From contig NZ_RCYZ01000002.1 of the NCBI RefSeq assembly GCF_006439025.1, forward strand, positions 744,753 through 808,752: 64,000 bases of DNA, read 5' to 3'. Positions 57,520 through 64,000 of the stretch are shown piece after piece. The notes beneath the pieces were generated by a model. It saw only the letters and a program-made list of their open reading frames with translations. It ran no database searches and was not told the origin of the DNA. The first letter of the stretch is position 1; each line of letters starts with the position of its first letter. The DNA comes from Hymenobacter nivis. Lineage in GTDB: Bacteria; Bacteroidota; Bacteroidia; Cytophagales; Hymenobacteraceae. The translations under genes and the position numbers were made by a program.

Positions 57520-58743
57520 CTAGGCGGCCCGCATGTGCCGCAGCGGCGACTTCTCAAACTTACTGCGGGCGTAGCCTAGGTTGATAACCAACTCGTTGGC
57601 GCCTACTTCGTCGGGCATTTCAAACATGGCGTCGGTCATGATGCTCTCACAGATGGAGCGTAGGCCCCGGGCACCCAGGCGGTACTCGTCGGCTTTGTCC
57701 ACGATGTATTCCAAGGCCTCTTCGGTGAAGTCGAGGTCAATTTTTTCCATGCCGAACAGGCGCTTGTACTGCTTCACGAGCGAATTCTTGGGCTCGGTCA
57801 GGATTTGGCGCAGTGTGGTCTTGTCCAGCGGGTTGAGGAAGGTGAGCACCGGCAGGCGGCCAATCAGCTCGGGGATGAGGCCGAACGATTTCATGTCCTG
57901 GGCCGATACATAGCGCAGGAAGTTCTGGGTGTCAATCCGCTCCTCCAGGTTCGTTTTGGCGAATCCCATCGGCTTGGTGTTCAAGCGGCTCTTGATGATG
58001 CGGTCGATGCCCGAGAAGGCCCCGCCGCAAATGAAGAGGATGTTCTCGGTGTTCACCGAAATCATTTTTTGCTCGGGGTGCTTGCGCCCGCCCTGCGGCG
58101 GCACATTGATGGCCGTGCCCTCCAGCAGCTTCAGCAAAGCCTGCTGCACGCCCTCGCCGCTCACGTCGCGCGTGATGCTGGGGTTGTCGCTCTTGCGGGC
58201 AATCTTGTCGATTTCGTCGATGTACACGATGCCGCGTTCGGCGGCTTCCAGGTCGTAGTCGGCCGCTTGCAGCAGGCGGGTGAGGATGCTTTCCACGTCC
58301 TCGCCCACGTAGCCGGCCTCCGTCAGCACCGTGGCGTCGGCAATGCAGAAGGGCACTTGCAGAATCTTGGCCAACATGCGCGCCAGGAAGGTTTTGCCGG
58401 TGCCGGTTTCGCCCACCATAATGATGTTGGACTTCTCAATCTGCACCTCGTCCTCCTGTGGCTTTTGCATCAGGCGCTTGTAGTGGTTGTACACCGCCAC
58501 CGACATGACACGCTTGGCCTCATCCTGGCCAATCACGTACTGATCAAGGTGTTCCTTGATGGCGCGGGGCTTGATAAGGTTGAATTTGGGCTGCTTACCG
58601 GCCTCCTGGGCCTTGGCTTCCTCGTCGAGGATGTTTTGGGCCTGGCCCACGCATTTTTCGCAGATGTGGGCGTTGATGCCCGAAATCATAACAGCGACTT
58701 CGCGCTTGCTGCGGTTGCAAAAAGAACAGGATATTTCAGCCAC
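57520..58743 (-). CDS. clpX: ClpX ATPase subunit of ClpXP protease
   Basis: The 407-residue AAA+ unfoldase. A zinc-binding domain comes first (CSFCNRS and CEKCVG), then Walker A GETGTGKT, Walker B with [13 protein letters not shown], the pore loop region and the sensor motifs ([20 protein letters not shown]). ClpX hexamers recognise tagged proteins and feed them to ClpP. The start is GTG 58743 (VAEISCSFC, the usual ClpX N-terminus); the ATG at 58812 lies upstream of the -7 promoter element at 58802-58809, so it cannot be the main start. Clustered with clpP and tig. Confidence 0.93.
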   Translation of the reverse strand: MAEISCSFCNRSKREVAVMISGINAHICEKCVGQAQNILDEEAKAQEAGKQPKFNLIKPRAIKEHLDQYVIGQDEAKRVMSVAVYNHYKRLMQKPQEDEVQIEKSNIIMVGETGTGKTFLARMLAKILQVPFCIADATVLTEAGYVGEDVESILTRLLQAADYDLEAAERGIVYIDEIDKIARKSDNPSITRDVSGEGVQQALLKLLEGTAINVPPQGGRKHPEQKMISVNTENILFICGGAFSGIDRIIKSRLNTKPMGFAKTNLEERIDTQNFLRYVSAQDMKSFGLIPELIGRLPVLTFLNPLDKTTLRQILTEPKNSLVKQYKRLFGMEKIDLDFTEEALEYIVDKADEYRLGARGLRSICESIMTDAMFEMPDEVGANELVINLGYARSKFEKSPLRHMRAA

Positions 58744-58801
58744 GGAGAAAGATAGTGCAGTAGGGAGTAATAGGGAGCCCGTTTTTCCAGCAAAACGGAT
58801 A

Positions 58802-58809
58802 CAAAGGTA
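58802..58809 (-). promoter_or_regulatory. TAnnTTTG promoter of clpX
   Basis: TACCTTTG on the minus strand, exact. It sits directly at the upstream ATG (58812), which supports the GTG at 58743 as translation start. Confidence 0.55.
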
Positions 58810-59336
58810 CATGGCTCGCGGCCGTCAACGCCAGGCAGGGCGCGTTTGGTGCCCCGGTGGACCAATATACAGGGCCCCGGACTGGCCGCCGTCCGCCGCT
58901 ATCCGGCCGGCATCCCCCCCGGCACCGGGCACGAAAACGGGTAGTTTTACCTGTATATTAAGCACTTCACGGCTTATACATTTGTACAACTTCTCTCGGA
59001 TGCGGGCCCCCGGGGCCCCGCTACCCCAGGAGCCCCCGGGGTAGTGGCCACCTTCTTATTTTATTCCTACCCCATGCTACCGTCGGCTAACCATTTGCAA
59101 TTGGTTTTCATGGCTTCCACCGTCACGTCCGTTTCGGGAGTGGGCTGGATTTTTACCACTACGCCGGTGCCCCAGCCCCTGCCGCCCGGCCCGGCCCCGG
59201 CCCCGCTGGCCTTGCGGCTGGCCGTCGTCGGCGGCCATTGAGCGCCCCCCGCCCCTGGGGGCCCTAAAGGGCCAGCGCATTACCAAGCAGCTAGTGTTTT
59301 TGACACAATTGCTTGCTATGCTACAAGAACAAAAGT

Positions 59337-59364
59337 TGCCCACCAATAGCTGTCAGCTACTGGC
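59337..59364. repeat. Heptamer repeat, four units
   Basis: Units TGCCCAC, CAATAGC, TGTCAGC, TACTGGC. CAATAGC is identical to units at 14235-14262. Confidence 0.5.
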
Positions 59365-59492
59365 TTGGTACCTAAAAGCCGGCCCGGCCAGCATTCCTAG
59401 CGCGCCACCCATTCTCCCAACAGACTTACCCGCTAACCGCCCCGGCTGCTTCAGCACCAGCCACCATTCTACCTTGGCCTCTGGGCCCCAAT

Positions 59493-59526
59493 AAAAAACC
59501 CCGGCTGAGTTGGCCGGGGTTTTTTT
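59493..59526 (-). terminator. Terminator after clpP
   Basis: AAAAAACCCCGGC, a 7-base loop and GCCGGGGTTTTTT. It lies 25 bases past the clpP stop codon. Confidence 0.8.
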
Positions 59527-59550
59527 GTTGCCCAAAATGGGGGCAGGGAT

Positions 59551-60258
59551 TTAGCTGGCTTTCTTCTCCAGCACTTCGTCGATGAGGCCGTACTCTTTGG
59601 CTTCGTCGGCGCGCATCCAGTAGTCACGGTCCGAGTTGTCGTGAATTTCCTGGTACGTTTTGCCGGTGTGCTGGGCCAAAATGTCATACAGCTCTTTCTT
59701 GAGCTTCAGGATTTCGCGGGCCGTGATTTCAATGTCCGACGACTGGCCCTGGGCCCCGCCCGACGGCTGGTGAATCATGACGCGGGCGTGCGGCAGGGCC
59801 GAGCGTTTGTTGGCGGCGCCGCCGGCGAGCAGCACGGCGCCCATCGAAGCGGCCAGGCCGGTGCAAATCGTGGCCACGTCGGGGTTCACGTACTGCATCG
59901 TGTCGTAGATGCCCAAGCCGGCGTACACCGACCCGCCCGGCGAATTGATGTAGAGCAGGATGTCTTTCTTGGCGTCGGCCGACTCCAAAAACAGCATCTG
60001 CGCCGTTAGGATGTTGGCCACGTAGTCGTCTACGGCCGTGCCCAGGAACACAATGCGGTCCATGATGAGGCGCGAAAACACGTCGATTTCGGCGAAGCGC
60101 GTGGGGCGCTCCTCAATTACCGAGCGGGTCATGTTGCTCGGCATGATCAGGCCGCCACGGGTCTGGCCTTCCACGTGTTGGATGTACTGGTCCACGCCCA
60201 GGCCGCTCAGGCCCTGGTGCTTCACGGCAAACTTGCGGAATTCTTGTTTATTCAGCAT
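59551..60258 (-). CDS. clpP: ClpP ATP-dependent protease proteolytic subunit
   Basis: ATG 60258 gives 235 residues. The catalytic Ser is in [11 protein letters not shown], the His in [12 protein letters not shown], and the Asp is probably in DNSDRDYW. The N-terminal extension before [21 protein letters not shown] is about 50 residues, longer than E. coli ClpP, which is common in Bacteroidota. ClpP forms tetradecamers degrading proteins delivered by ClpX. The gene lies between trigger factor and clpX on the minus strand, a widespread arrangement. Confidence 0.95.
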   Translation of the reverse strand: MLNKQEFRKFAVKHQGLSGLGVDQYIQHVEGQTRGGLIMPSNMTRSVIEERPTRFAEIDVFSRLIMDRIVFLGTAVDDYVANILTAQMLFLESADAKKDILLYINSPGGSVYAGLGIYDTMQYVNPDVATICTGLAASMGAVLLAGGAANKRSALPHARVMIHQPSGGAQGQSSDIEITAREILKLKKELYDILAQHTGKTYQEIHDNSDRDYWMRADEAKEYGLIDEVLEKKAS

Positions 60259-60350
60259 TAGAAGGAAAAATAAGGGGGTAAGCAGTCGCTGGCCCGGTGG
60301 CAAAACAAAAGACGGTACCGGGGCCCTAATGTTGTAAATGGATGGACAAC

Positions 60351-60383
60351 AAAAAAGCCCTTACCGTTAAAGTAAGGGCTTTT
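60351..60383 (-). terminator. Terminator after tig
   Basis: AAAAAAGCCCTTAC pairs with GTAAGGGCTTTT around a 7-base loop, 22 bases after the tig stop codon and upstream of clpP. Confidence 0.8.
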
Positions 60384-60404
60384 CCGAATCAAAACCTGCG
60401 CAGC

Positions 60405-61733
60405 TTAGCTGTTCAGGTTCCGGAATTCTTCGGCCGTTACGGGCTTGTCCGTAACAACAACTTTGCCGCGCAGGTTTTCGAGCACTTTCTCTGCCAGAAT
60501 GGCCTCGTACTCGGCCACGTACTGCTTGCCATTATCCTGCTTGAGGTAGCTGTCGGCGTAGCCGCGCATCGACTCGCGCATGTCGTCGGGCATGTTGGGC
60601 ATGCTGAACTGGCCCATTATCTTATCGAGCGTGCGGTTGATGATCTCGTCGTTGCTTACTTTCAGGTCAGCAGTTTCCACCACCTTGTTGCGGATCAGGC
60701 TCCACTTCAGCTCCTTCTCGTAGTCGCTGTAGTGCTCCTCCACCTGCTCGGCGGTGAGCTTGCCGGCGTTGGCGCGCACCAGCCACTTCTTGAAGAATTC
60801 GGCGGGCAGCTTGATGTCGAGCCCGGTCACCAGCTTCTCCACGATAGCATTGTTCAGGGCCCCGTCGGCCTCGCGGTCGTAGTTCTGCTGCATCGTTTCG
60901 CGCACCTTGGCGTCGAATTCCTCTTGGCTCGACACAGCCTCAGGGCCGAATACTTTATCGAACAGCTCCTGGTTCATCTCCGGGGCAGCCGTGCGGTTGA
61001 TTTTCTCCACGCTCAGCACGTAGTCGCCGCTGGCAGCCTCCACATCGGCCTTGTTTAGGCCCGAAAAGCCGGCAATGGCCGCCACGTCGTTGTCAAACGC
61101 GTTTTTCATGTCAAACGTCAGCACGTCGCCGGCTTTTACGCCGATGAACTGCTCCGCGCCGTTCTTCACCTTGTTGATGGGTAGCAGCACCGCGCGGCCT
61201 TCGCCTTCCTCGTCGGCTTTCTTCAGCTTGCCAAACAGGTAGTCATTGGCTTCCGAAGCGTCGGGGTTGGTGGTTTCGCCGTACTGGCGGGCAATCTGCT
61301 CGTTGGTCTGCTCAATGGTGTCGTCGTCGAGGCTCACTTGGTGGCGCTCCACTTCCACGGTGCCGTCGGCGGGCAACTCCACTTCCGGCAGCAGGCCCAG
61401 CTCAAACTGGAAGGCAAACTCCTTGGCTGTGTCGAAGTCCACGTCGCTGGCCACCGGCAGGGCCTCGCCCAGCAGGCGCAGATTTTGCTCCTTCACGTAG
61501 CCGTCCACGGCTTTGCCCAGGGTTTTGTTGATTTCGTCGGCCAGAATGCCTTTGCCATACATCTTTTTCACCATGCCCACGGGCACTTTGCCGGGGCGGA
61601 AGCCCTTCACCTGGGCCCGCTTGGTGTAATCCTTGATTTGCGCGTCCACGGTGGCGGCGTAGTCGGCTTCGGTCAGATGCACGGTCAGCAGCCCGGTCAG
61701 CTGCTCGTCGTTGCGGTCCAGCGTAATGTTCAT
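60405..61733 (-). CDS. tig: Trigger factor, ribosome-associated chaperone
   Basis: The ATG at 61733 gives 442 residues (MNITLDRNDEQLTGLLTV). The ribosome-docking region is within VKGFRPGKVPVGMVKKMYG, the FRPGKVP motif being the family signature. A PPIase-like domain (about 150-240) and the long helical C-terminal arms (about 250-420) follow. In E. coli it binds the ribosome exit tunnel and shields new chains; PPIase catalysis is weak or lost in many Bacteroidota forms. It heads the tig-clpP-clpX cluster behind a tRNA-Leu gene. Confidence 0.94.
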   Translation of the reverse strand: MNITLDRNDEQLTGLLTVHLTEADYAATVDAQIKDYTKRAQVKGFRPGKVPVGMVKKMYGKGILADEINKTLGKAVDGYVKEQNLRLLGEALPVASDVDFDTAKEFAFQFELGLLPEVELPADGTVEVERHQVSLDDDTIEQTNEQIARQYGETTNPDASEANDYLFGKLKKADEEGEGRAVLLPINKVKNGAEQFIGVKAGDVLTFDMKNAFDNDVAAIAGFSGLNKADVEAASGDYVLSVEKINRTAAPEMNQELFDKVFGPEAVSSQEEFDAKVRETMQQNYDREADGALNNAIVEKLVTGLDIKLPAEFFKKWLVRANAGKLTAEQVEEHYSDYEKELKWSLIRNKVVETADLKVSNDEIINRTLDKIMGQFSMPNMPDDMRESMRGYADSYLKQDNGKQYVAEYEAILAEKVLENLRGKVVVTDKPVTAEEFRNLNS

Positions 61734-61837
61734 TAGCGGCAAAAGAGGGCCCCCGCCGCGCGGGCACCCATCGGGTTAGTGGTAAAAAGAAACCCCCAAC
61801 CGCAAAGCTGAGGGCCAGAAAAACGTTGTAAAAAAAG

Positions 61838-61919
61838 TGCGGATAGAGGGACTCGAACCCACACGCCTTGCGGCACCAGATCCTAAGTCTGGCACGTCTA
61901 CCAATTTCGCCATATCCGC
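61838..61919 (-). tRNA. tRNA-Leu (anticodon TAG)
   Basis: Read on the minus strand, the acceptor GCGGATA pairs with TATCCGC, with an anticodon stem-loop CCAGA-CTTAGGA-TCTGG (anticodon TAG, codon CUA) and a TTCGAGT T-loop. The long variable arm is typical of tRNA-Leu. Length 82 with discriminator A; CCA is not encoded. Confidence 0.95.
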
Positions 61920-61951
61920 GGCAATGCCCCCAGCCAATTGCTTCGGGCCCG

Positions 61952-61959
61952 CAAAGGTA
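61952..61959 (-). promoter_or_regulatory. TAnnTTTG promoter of tRNA-Leu
   Basis: TACCTTTG on the minus strand, exact, 32 bases upstream of the tRNA 5' end. Confidence 0.5.
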
Positions 61960-62063
61960 CGGATTGTTCGCTAGGTTCGCAAAATCCAGCCGCTTATCTG
62001 TTGGGGCCCCCGGCGGTAGGGGCCCCAACACTTTTTCCGCCCCGCGCTTGTTATTTTACTACT

Positions 62064-64000
62064 ATGTCCCCCGTCATCGATATCGAAGCCGAGCGCCAGG
62101 AAATCCTGCGCCAGTACCGCCGCCTGCTGCGCACCGCCAAGCCCTACCTGCACGGCGACGATGCCAAGCTCATCAAAAAGGCCTTTAATACTAGCCTGGA
62201 GGCCCATAAAGACATGCGCCGCAAGTCGGGCGAGCCCTACATCCTGCACCCGCTGGCCGTGGCCCAGATTGCAGTGGAGGAAATCGGACTCGGCACCACC
62301 AGCATCGTATCGGCCCTGCTGCACGATGTGGTGGAGGACACGGCCTGGGAAATTTCCGATGTTGAACGCGAATTCGGTCCCAAAGTGGCCCGCATTATCG
62401 ACGGGTTGACCAAAATTTCGGGCGTGTTCGACTACGGCACCAGCGAGCAGGCCGAAAACTTCCGCAAAATGCTGCTCACGCTGAGCGAAGACGTGCGCGT
62501 CATCCTCATCAAGCTCGCCGACCGCCTGCACAACATGCGCACGCTCGACTCGATGCCGCGTCATAAGCAGCTCAAAATTGCCTCGGAAACGCTGTATCTC
62601 TACGCCCCGCTGGCCCACCGCTTGGGCCTTTACGTCATTAAAAGCGAGCTGGAGGACCTGTACCTGAAGTACACCGATACGGAGGTGTACACCGATATTA
62701 AGGACCGCATCAAGCAGAGCCAGAGCGCCCGCAACCGCTTCATTAAGGAGTTTGTGCACCCGATTGACGAAGAACTGAAAGCCCAGGGTTTCCAGTTCGA
62801 AATCAAGGGCCGGCCGAAAAGCGTCTACTCTATTCTGAAAAAGATCAAGAAGCAGAATATTCCCTTTGAGGAGGTGTACGACCTGTTTGCCATCCGGGTG
62901 ATTCTGGACGTACCCCCGGAGCAGGAAAAGGCGGCTTGCTGGCAGGTGTACAGCATCGTGACGGACTTCTACCAGCCCAACCCCGACCGCCTGCGCGACT
63001 GGGTGAGCACGCCCAAGGCTAACGGCTACGAGAGCTTGCACACCACCGTTATGTCGCGCTCCGGCCAGTGGGTGGAGGTGCAGGTCCGTTCGCGCCGCAT
63101 GGACGACATTGCCGAAAAAGGCTATGCCGCCCATTGGAAGTACAAAACCGCTGATCCCACTCACGCCGAATCGAGCTTGGAAACGTGGGTGAACAAGGTG
63201 CGTGAGTCGTTGGAAACCAACAACTCCAGTGCCCTCGAATTCATGGACGAGTTCCGCCAGAACTTGTTTATGAAGGAGGTGTACGTGTTTACGCCTAAGG
63301 GCAAGCTCGTCATCCTGCCCGACAAAGCCACTGCCTTGGACTTCGCCTTCGACATCCATACCCAAATTGGGATGCGCTGCCTGGGGGCCAAGGTGAACCA
63401 GAAGCTGGAGCCCCTAAGCTACCAGCTGCACAACGGCGACCAGGTGGAAATCCTGACCTCGCACAAGCAACGCCCCACCGGGGAGTGGCTCACGTACGTC
63501 ACCACGTCCAAGGCCCGCTCCAAAATCAAGGAATTTCTGCGCGACGACAAGCGTGCCAAGGCCGAGGACGGCAAGTTCATCCTCGAAAAGCGGTTGGAGT
63601 TGATCGGCGTGGCCTTCACGCAGGAAAACTTCAACCGGGTGCTCAATTATTTCAACGCGCCCACGGCCCAGGACTTCTACTACCGTTTGGCAGTGGGCCA
63701 GCTTGACGGCCGCGAAATCCGCGAGTCGCTCTTCACCGAAGTCATTCCCACGCCGCGCCCGCCCGCGCTCCAGCCCAAATCGTTCGACACGGAGGTGCAG
63801 AAAATCCGGGGTGTGCGGCCCGACATGCTGGTGGTGGGCGAGCGCACCGCCAAGTTCAACCACAGCTTGGCCCGCTGCTGCAACCCCATCCCTGGTGATG
63901 ATGTGTTCGGCTTCGAAACCGACCAGGGCCTTATCATCCACCGCACCAGCTGCCCCCGCGCCGTCGATTTGATGTCGAACTACGGCAACCGCATCGTGCG
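62064..64000 (+). CDS. RelA/SpoT bifunctional (p)ppGpp synthetase/hydrolase, N-terminal part
   Basis: The gene starts at ATG 62064 and runs off the window end. It contains the HD hydrolase domain (SALLHDVVEDT and IKLADRLHNMRTLD), the synthetase domain (GRPKSVYSILKKIKKQ, FEEVYDLFAIRVI, ANGYESLHTTVM, EVQVRSRRMDDIAEKGYAAHWKYK) and the TGS domain (VYVFTPKGKLVILP...HTQIGMRCLGAKVN). It should make and break the alarmone that controls the stringent response. The presence of an HD motif with intact His-Asp suggests a hydrolase-active Rel/SpoT-type protein. C-terminal regulatory domains are outside the window. Confidence 0.94.
   Translation, partial: MSPVIDIEAERQEILRQYRRLLRTAKPYLHGDDAKLIKKAFNTSLEAHKDMRRKSGEPYILHPLAVAQIAVEEIGLGTTSIVSALLHDVVEDTAWEISDVEREFGPKVARIIDGLTKISGVFDYGTSEQAENFRKMLLTLSEDVRVILIKLADRLHNMRTLDSMPRHKQLKIASETLYLYAPLAHRLGLYVIKSELEDLYLKYTDTEVYTDIKDRIKQSQSARNRFIKEFVHPIDEELKAQGFQFEIKGRPKSVYSILKKIKKQNIPFEEVYDLFAIRVILDVPPEQEKAACWQVYSIVTDFYQPNPDRLRDWVSTPKANGYESLHTTVMSRSGQWVEVQVRSRRMDDIAEKGYAAHWKYKTADPTHAESSLETWVNKVRESLETNNSSALEFMDEFRQNLFMKEVYVFTPKGKLVILPDKATALDFAFDIHTQIGMRCLGAKVNQKLEPLSYQLHNGDQVEILTSHKQRPTGEWLTYVTTSKARSKIKEFLRDDKRAKAEDGKFILEKRLELIGVAFTQENFNRVLNYFNAPTAQDFYYRLAVGQLDGREIRESLFTEVIPTPRPPALQPKSFDTEVQKIRGVRPDMLVVGERTAKFNHSLARCCNPIPGDDVFGFETDQGLIIHRTSCPRAVDLMSNYGNRIV

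Larger units (their letters stand above)
58813..59550. other. Region between clpX and clpP without a confirmed gene
   Basis: About 740 bp. The best small frame is 59074-59241 (55 residues, Pro/Val-rich, no known domain). Heptamer repeats lie at 59337-59364 and the clpP terminator at 59493-59526. The function of this spacer in an otherwise classic clp cluster is unclear. Confidence 0.45.

Noticed and set aside
59074..59241. 55-residue frame between clpX and clpP
   Set aside because: Val/Pro-rich with no motif or conserved start; could be a small protein but the evidence is too weak.
1..64000. CRISPR array, prophage or intact insertion sequence
   Set aside because: No evenly spaced direct repeats with unique spacers, no phage structural genes, and no transposase other than the RAYT.

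Overview
This is a GC-rich bacterial window from the Bacteroidota, most likely Hymenobacter or a close relative in the Cytophagales. Five things point there: a SusC/SusD pair, two secreted proteins ending in type IX secretion sorting domains, a 287-residue primary sigma factor of the Bacteroidota type, TAnnTTTG promoter elements with almost no Shine-Dalgarno sites, and a tig-clpP-clpX cluster. No rRNA, CRISPR array, intact prophage or insertion sequence is visible. One tRNA gene is present.

Layout. 1-2.9 kb: the end of an alpha-L-rhamnosidase and a GH51 arabinofuranosidase (pectin side-chain breakdown). 3.0-5.5 kb: an integrase remnant, rpoD and a ThuA-like lipoprotein. 5.8-10.3 kb: a DUF1905/YdeI-type protein, a half-glycosyltransferase and a divergent GH31 alpha-glucosidase. 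10.5-17.1 kb: small secreted proteins, a T9SS cargo protein, a penicillin-recognising-type serine hydrolase, an alpha/beta hydrolase, a flavin reductase and a DoxX protein. 17.3-25.6 kb: a minus-strand block of secreted peptidases (M28, two DUF885, M48) and a TlpA-like protein, with the scar of a segmental duplication. 25.7-29.8 kb: a compact kaiC-kaiB-kaiB-histidine kinase operon, the most interesting system here. 29.9-39.7 kb: a GH3/serine-hydrolase fusion, two tandem small membrane paralogues, an acyl-CoA synthetase, a REP-associated tyrosine transposase between two large hairpins, proC, a DUF2059 protein and a NagX-like acyltransferase. 40.2-46.2 kb: a SusC-SusD-lipoprotein operon. 46.3-54.6 kb: a GHL10 hydrolase, a rhomboid with a domain-sharing neighbour, a PA14/T9SS protein, a VIT1/CCC1 transporter and a quinone-oxidoreductase-like enzyme. 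54.7-57.4 kb: hldD, a 6-pyruvoyl-tetrahydropterin synthase homologue and lpxB. 57.5-64 kb: clpX, clpP, tig, tRNA-Leu and the start of a RelA/SpoT gene.

How the parts fit. Much of the window serves an outer-membrane, polysaccharide- and peptide-scavenging life: secreted hydrolases, SusCD uptake and envelope biosynthesis. The Kai operon looks like a self-contained ATPase/fold-switching/kinase signalling module without KaiA. Non-coding DNA is rich in small repeats: a dispersed heptamer-based repeat (once in frame inside a gene), an 88-bp palindrome in two copies, a GC-rich hairpin family in two copies, and the transposase-linked hairpins. GGGCCC palindromes are conspicuous throughout.
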